The position numbers and the translations under genes are program-made. The notes under the pieces were generated by a model. It searched no databases and had not been told where the DNA came from. It saw only the letters and a program-made list of their open reading frames with translations. This document shows, piece by piece, positions 21,677 to 25,597 of a stretch of DNA of 25,597 bases (within the stretch, counting starts at the first letter, position 1; every line of letters starts with the position of its first letter). Origin of the DNA: JAFGOG01 sp034429215. Lineage in GTDB: Bacteria; Chloroflexota; Anaerolineae; JAAYZQ01. The stretch covers positions 1 to 25,597 of the forward strand of contig DAOUGI010000081.1 in the NCBI GenBank assembly GCA_034429215.1. The letters are read 5' to 3'.

Positions 21677-24547
21677 TTATCTCCTGGTATCTTGTATCGG
21701 ACTCTGATCCAGCCAATCGCGCCCCACCTTGGCATCCACCTTCAAAGGCGCGTCGAGCCGGTACGCACCTTCCATCGTGTCGACGACCAACGGGATCACC
21801 TCGTCCAGCTCTTCCTCCGGCACCTCCAGCACCAGCTCGTCGTGGACCTGGAGGATCATCCGGCTGCGGAGGCGACGCTCTCGCAGCGCGCGCCACAGGC
21901 GGTTCATGGCCACCTTCAGGATATCGGCGGCCGTGCCCTGGATCGGGGCGTTGATGGCCATGCGGTAGGCAGCCTGGTATACGGTGTTCGGCACACCGGC
22001 ATCGGGCAGCATATCGGGAAGATAGCGCCGCCGGCCTAACAGCGTCTCGACGTACCCCTCCTGCTGGGCCTGGTGCCGGGTCTTTTCCAGATAATCCTTG
22101 ATCCGGGGATAGGTCTGGAAATAGGTCTGGATGAAGGCGTCCCCCTCCTGTGGGGTCAGGCCGGTCCGCTCCGACAGGCCATAGCCGGTCACGCCGTAGC
22201 TGATGGCAAAGTTGGTCATCTTGGCTACGCGGCGCTGTGCCGGGGTCACCTGATCGAGCGGCACGTGGTATATGGCGGAAGCCGTGCTGGCATGGATATC
22301 CTCGCCGCGGGCAAAGGCTGCCAGCATAGCCGGGTCCTGGGAAATGTGAGCCAGGATGCGCAGCTCTACCTGCGAATAGTCGGCAGCCAGCAACTGGCAG
22401 CCCTCCTTGGACACAAAGGCTCGCCGAATCTCGCGCCCAATGTCGGTGCGGATCGGGATATTCTGCAGGTTTGGATTGCTGCTGCTGACCCGGCCGGTCG
22501 TCGTGCCGGCCTGGTTGTACGACGTGTGCACCCGGCCGGTGCGCGGGTTGACCAGCGCCGGCAGGGCGTCGATGTAGGTGCCTTTGAGCTTGGTGAGCTG
22601 GCGGTGCTCCAAGATCAGGTCCACGATGACGTGGCTGCCTTTCAGCTTGTCCAGCACGTCGGCGGCGGTGGAATAGTGGCCCGATTTGCCCTTGCGCATC
22701 CACGGCAGGGTCAGGCCCAGCTCGTTGAACAGGGTCACGCTGAGCTGCTGTGTAGAGTTGATATTCAGCGGATGGCCGGCCTGCTGCTCGATCTGCTCCT
22801 GTAGCTCGCCGAGGCGCCGGCCCATGTCACGGCTCATCTCTGCCAGAAAATCGACGTCGAGCTTGACGCCGGCCCGCTGTATGTCGACGATGACCGGCAC
22901 CAGCGGCATTTCCAGCTCGGAGAATAGCTCCCACTGGGCCTTGTCGTGCAGGTCCGGCCGGAGAAGGTTGGCCAGGCGCAGGGTCATGTCCACGTCGGCG
23001 CAGGCATAGGGCGCCGCCCTGTCCACCGCCACCGCGTCCATGGTGATCTGTTTCTTGCCGGTGCCGATCAGGTCGGTGATCTCTGTCATCTCGACCCCGA
23101 GCTTATCCGCGGCCAGGTCTTTGAGCCCCAGACCGCGGTTTCCGGGGTTCAGCAGCCAGGCAGCGATCATGGTATCAAAGAGGGGAGGGCTCACCTCCAG
23201 CCCGTGCTCGGCCAGGGCCGTCAGGTCATAGTTGGCGTTGTGGGCAACCTTGAGAACGTCTGGGTTGCCCAGCATCGGCCTCAGCTTGGCGATGACGACC
23301 TCCAAGGGCAGGTTCGATTCCCGCAGCGGGAATCGGGTCGCCAGCTGGTGGCCCACCGGGATATAGTACCCCTTGCCTTCACCGGCGGTCAGCGAGATGC
23401 CGACCAGATCGGCGGCCATCGGATCGACGCTGGTGGACTCGACGTCCACCGCCACGGCCCCGCCGCGCCCGGCCTCGGTCAGCTCGGCGACGGCGGCATC
23501 CAGGGCCGCCAGGCTATCCACGATCTGATAGGCGGCTTGCGCCGGCTGCACACCTTCCCGGGAAGCCGGCCCGCCGAGATCCTCCCCCGTGGGGGAAGGG
23601 GGGTCGCCGAACAGGGACAACTGCGCCACACTCCCCCCGACCGGCGGCAGCGGGCGCTGGTCGGGCTCTTGGCCGGCTGCCCACGGCAGGCGCGGCAGCA
23701 GGGACCGGAATTCAAGCTCGCGGAACAGGTGAGCTACCCTCTCGCGGTCTATATCCTTTACCCGGCTGGCAGCCAGGTCCAGAGCCACCGGCACGCCGGT
23801 GACGATGGTTACCAGGTACTTGCTCTTGAAAGCCATCTCTCGTCCCGCTTCGAGCGCCTGCCGGAAGCGCGCCGGGGTGACCTCGGCCAGATGGTCATAG
23901 ATCCCCTCCAGGCTGCCATACTTTTGCAGGAGGGCCGTCGCCGTCTTTTCGCCAATGCCGGCCACGCCGGGGACGTTGTCGCTCTTGTCGCCGATCAGCG
24001 CCTTGTAGTCGATCAACTGGGCCGGCTCCAGGCCATACCGCTCGCGGATGCCGACCTCGTCGTAAGTAATCGTGTCGCCAAAGTTCCGCCGCGAGGTTAT
24101 CACCCGCACGTGGGGGTTGATGAGCTGGAAGGTGTCGGTGTCGCCGGTGACGATCAGCACCTCCACGCCCTGCGCCCGGGCCTGCTCTGCCAGGGCGGCC
24201 AGCACATCGTCGGCCTCGAACGTCTCTGCCGAGTAGGTGGGAATGGCAAAGGCTTGCAGCAGCTCGTCGATCCGCTGAAACTGTACCCGCAGCCCATCCG
24301 GCATGCGCGCCCGGTTGGCCTTGTATTCGGGATAGGCGTCGTGGCGAAAGGTACGGCCCACATCCAGGGTGACGGCCAGGTAATCGGGCCGCTCGTCGCG
24401 CAGGACGTTGAGCAGCATCAAGGCAAAGCCGTACACGGCGTTGGTCAGCTCGCCACGGGAGGTGGACATCTCCTGTGGCAGGGCGAAATAGGCACGGTAG
24501 ATCAGCGCGTGCCCGTCTATCAGCACCAGTTTAGCCGGTTCAGCCAT
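21677..24547 (-). CDS. polA: DNA polymerase I with 5' nuclease and intact 3'-5' exonuclease
   Basis: Repair and Okazaki-fragment maturation polymerase. The 5' nuclease domain covers about 1-290 (VLIDGHALIYRAYFA, EADDVLAALA, VTGDTDTFQLI, GDKSDNVPGVAGIGEKTA). A linker (about 290-335) contains QLSLF (309-313). The 3'-5' exonuclease domain (about 340-530) keeps its acidic residues: D368/E370, N437-x3-D441 and Y514-x3-D518, so proofreading is likely. The polymerase domain has motif A DYSQVELR (D723), motif B RRVAKMTNFAISYG (772-785) with Phe at the dideoxy-discriminating position (F780), and motif C VHDE (901-904). Length 956 is slightly above the E. coli enzyme. The start ATG has GGAGG a few nt upstream and lies 27 nt after the protease gene. 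Confidence 0.98.
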   Translation of the reverse strand: MAEPAKLVLIDGHALIYRAYFALPQEMSTSRGELTNAVYGFALMLLNVLRDERPDYLAVTLDVGRTFRHDAYPEYKANRARMPDGLRVQFQRIDELLQAFAIPTYSAETFEADDVLAALAEQARAQGVEVLIVTGDTDTFQLINPHVRVITSRRNFGDTITYDEVGIRERYGLEPAQLIDYKALIGDKSDNVPGVAGIGEKTATALLQKYGSLEGIYDHLAEVTPARFRQALEAGREMAFKSKYLVTIVTGVPVALDLAASRVKDIDRERVAHLFRELEFRSLLPRLPWAAGQEPDQRPLPPVGGSVAQLSLFGDPPSPTGEDLGGPASREGVQPAQAAYQIVDSLAALDAAVAELTEAGRGGAVAVDVESTSVDPMAADLVGISLTAGEGKGYYIPVGHQLATRFPLRESNLPLEVVIAKLRPMLGNPDVLKVAHNANYDLTALAEHGLEVSPPLFDTMIAAWLLNPGNRGLGLKDLAADKLGVEMTEITDLIGTGKKQITMDAVAVDRAAPYACADVDMTLRLANLLRPDLHDKAQWELFSELEMPLVPVIVDIQRAGVKLDVDFLAEMSRDMGRRLGELQEQIEQQAGHPLNINSTQQLSVTLFNELGLTLPWMRKGKSGHYSTAADVLDKLKGSHVIVDLILEHRQLTKLKGTYIDALPALVNPRTGRVHTSYNQAGTTTGRVSSSNPNLQNIPIRTDIGREIRRAFVSKEGCQLLAADYSQVELRILAHISQDPAMLAAFARGEDIHASTASAIYHVPLDQVTPAQRRVAKMTNFAISYGVTGYGLSERTGLTPQEGDAFIQTYFQTYPRIKDYLEKTRHQAQQEGYVETLLGRRRYLPDMLPDAGVPNTVYQAAYRMAINAPIQGTAADILKVAMNRLWRALRERRLRSRMILQVHDELVLEVPEEELDEVIPLVVDTMEGAYRLDAPLKVDAKVGRDWLDQSPIQDTRR
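23554..23596. repeat. Palindrome pair in the polA linker region
   Basis: CTTCCCGGGAAG (23554-23565) is a perfect 12-bp palindrome. TCCCCC and GGGGGA (23583-23588 and 23591-23596) form a 6-bp stem on a 2-nt loop only 17 bp away. Both are in the stretch coding for the low-complexity linker GDPPSPTGEDLGGPASREG of Pol I (residues 314-332). Palindromic GC-rich units translated as PPSPTGE-like peptides suggest a small repetitive element inserted in frame, but other copies cannot be checked here. Confidence 0.45.
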
Positions 24548-24574
24548 CAGTCCCTCCTGCTCCTCGTGTAGGCC

Positions 24575-25597
24575 CTACTTGACCACGAGGGGGAGATAAA
24601 AGCGCCAGGAGTGCTCGGCGGTCACACGCACGGCCTCCACGTAGGTGTCCTGCCCGCACCCATTGTAGGCCGTCAGTGTGACCAGGTAGGTGTTCGAGAT
24701 CGGGTAGGTGTGGGTTGGCGCCGGGACTGTCGTGGTCACGCCGTCGCCAAAAGCCCACAAAAAGGCGCCCGCATCCTGGCTATCGTTGCCAAAGGTCACG
24801 ACCAGATCGCCGGCCGTCCAGTGGAAACCGGCCTCGGGCAGCGGGTCGACCACCGCCGGGGCGGAGACCTGATCCGATCCTATCGAATTGGTGACAATCA
24901 GCGTCACCGTGTACTGGCCGGCGGCGGCGTAGGTATGTTCCGGCTGCCACTCGACCGACTGCTGGCCGTCGCCAAAGGTCCACAGCCACGAATCTGCGCC
25001 GGTGCTGTTATTGGTCAGGATCAGCGGCTCGCCCAGGCAGACCGGGCTGTTGCTCTGAAAGACCGCATCGGGTGGGGTTGGCAATTGGACGGCCGCCAGG
25101 GCATCCAGGATGCCCCACCCCCACACGTTGTTGGGCGGATCGGGGTCACCGCACTGGCTGCTCGATTTCGGCTCGGCGGTGCTGGTCATGGCCTCCTCCA
25201 GGAGGTCCACCTGGCCGGCGTAGCCGGGCGCCGCCGACAGGAGAAGCGCCACGGCGCCGGTGACGTGCGGGGCAGCCATGCTGGTGCCGCTCCAGCCGTC
25301 CTCGTAGCCGCCGCCCGGCACGCTGGAGCGGATGCTGATGCCCGGCGCGGCGATGTCGGGCTTGACGTAGGTCTGGCTGTTGTAGGTGACCGGGCCCCGG
25401 CTGGAAAGGCTGGCGATTAGATCGGTCTCGTGGTCAAAAGCGCCCACGGTGAACGACTGCTGGTAGATGGCCGGCGGGTCATCGATGGTGTTACAGCCAG
25501 AGTAGCCGCCGTTGCCGGCCGAGACCACGACGACGATGCCGGCCTGGCGCAGGGCCTCGACCGACGCTTCCAGCGTATCGAGATCGCAGCCCTCGCT
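24575..25597 (-). CDS. Subtilisin-like (S8) serine protease with PKD domains, 3' part
   Basis: The C-terminal 340 residues of a probably secreted protease; the N terminus with the catalytic Asp and His lies beyond the right edge. The first visible residues (SEGCDLDTLEASVEALRQAGIVVVVSAGN) continue the catalytic domain. SAGN holds the oxyanion Asn, and GTSMAAPHVTGAVALLLS holds the nucleophilic Ser, both as in S8 enzymes; VKPDIAAPG is also typical. Two PKD-type beta domains follow, each with a W-x-FGDG core (LWTFGDG and LWAFGDG) and a HTY...YxVTL strand. The protein ends in SWRFYLPLVVK. polA starts 27 nt downstream on the same strand, an unusual neighbour that may share its transcript. Confidence 0.93.
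   Translation of the reverse strand, partial: SEGCDLDTLEASVEALRQAGIVVVVSAGNGGYSGCNTIDDPPAIYQQSFTVGAFDHETDLIASLSSRGPVTYNSQTYVKPDIAAPGISIRSSVPGGGYEDGWSGTSMAAPHVTGAVALLLSAAPGYAGQVDLLEEAMTSTAEPKSSSQCGDPDPPNNVWGWGILDALAAVQLPTPPDAVFQSNSPVCLGEPLILTNNSTGADSWLWTFGDGQQSVEWQPEHTYAAAGQYTVTLIVTNSIGSDQVSAPAVVDPLPEAGFHWTAGDLVVTFGNDSQDAGAFLWAFGDGVTTTVPAPTHTYPISNTYLVTLTAYNGCGQDTYVEAVRVTAEHSWRFYLPLVVK

Noticed and set aside
20236..21954. 572-codon plus-strand frame opposite argS
   Set aside because: Shadow of argS and of the end of polA; no domain and no binding site for ribosomes.
22946..24571. 541-codon plus-strand frame opposite polA
   Set aside because: Mirror of the polA reading frame; the protein has no family features.
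1..25597. CRISPR array, tRNA, rRNA, insertion sequence or prophage
   Set aside because: No spaced short direct repeats, cloverleaf, conserved rRNA stretch, transposase or phage protein was seen. All gaps between genes are under about 170 bp and are accounted for.

Overview
The window is GC-rich, densely coded bacterial chromosome. It is mostly housekeeping genes on the minus strand, with a secreted, modular protein at each end. The likely source is Chloroflexota (Anaerolineae/Caldilineae-like). This is inferred from the gene set, the multi-domain secreted enzymes and the C-terminal YLPxV-type ends of both secreted proteins; no rRNA or other marker settles it. No tRNA, rRNA, CRISPR array, insertion sequence or phage gene was found, and no non-coding stretch exceeds about 170 bp.

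Layout. (1) 1-5379: the left edge holds a consensus promoter firing out of the window and a palindromic terminator. Next comes a 1,695-residue secreted GH13 amylase/pullulanase (-) with a near-identical tandem 200-residue duplication at its N terminus and a perfect consensus promoter. (2) 5380-7389: topA (+), divergent from the amylase and apparently leaderless. Its 3' end overlaps a convergent Nudix gene by 6 bp. (3) 12574-7384 (-): a translation, nucleotide and envelope cluster in the order rpsB, tsf, pyrH, frr, uppS, cdsA, nudix. It has its own promoter, a structured rpsB leader, a strong hairpin between tsf and pyrH, and a terminator or attenuator between frr and uppS. (4) 19453-12581 (-): a purine-salvage cluster hpt, ade, purA, followed by a lipoprotein solute-binding protein whose start overlaps the purA stop, then a phosphohexomutase. 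Adenine deaminase makes hypoxanthine, HPRT turns it into IMP, and PurA starts IMP on its way to AMP. HPRT carries an unusual C-terminal extension. (5) 19485-19956 (+): a small gene of unknown function with an internal repeat, divergent from hpt. (6) 25597-19966 (-): the 3' part of a subtilisin-like protease with PKD domains, then polA (with intact proofreading residues and a QLSLF sequence in a linker) and argS.

Five of the six promoters found have 17-bp spacers and a TATACT or TATAAT -10; the sixth has TACAAT with the same spacer. I found no clearly new multi-gene defence or mobile system. The most interesting items are smaller: the leaderless topA, the exclusive hairpins in the rpsB leader, the clamp-type motif in Pol I, the HPRT fusion, the orphan coupled lipoprotein, the repeat-bearing unknown gene, and the shared C-terminal motif of the secreted proteins.
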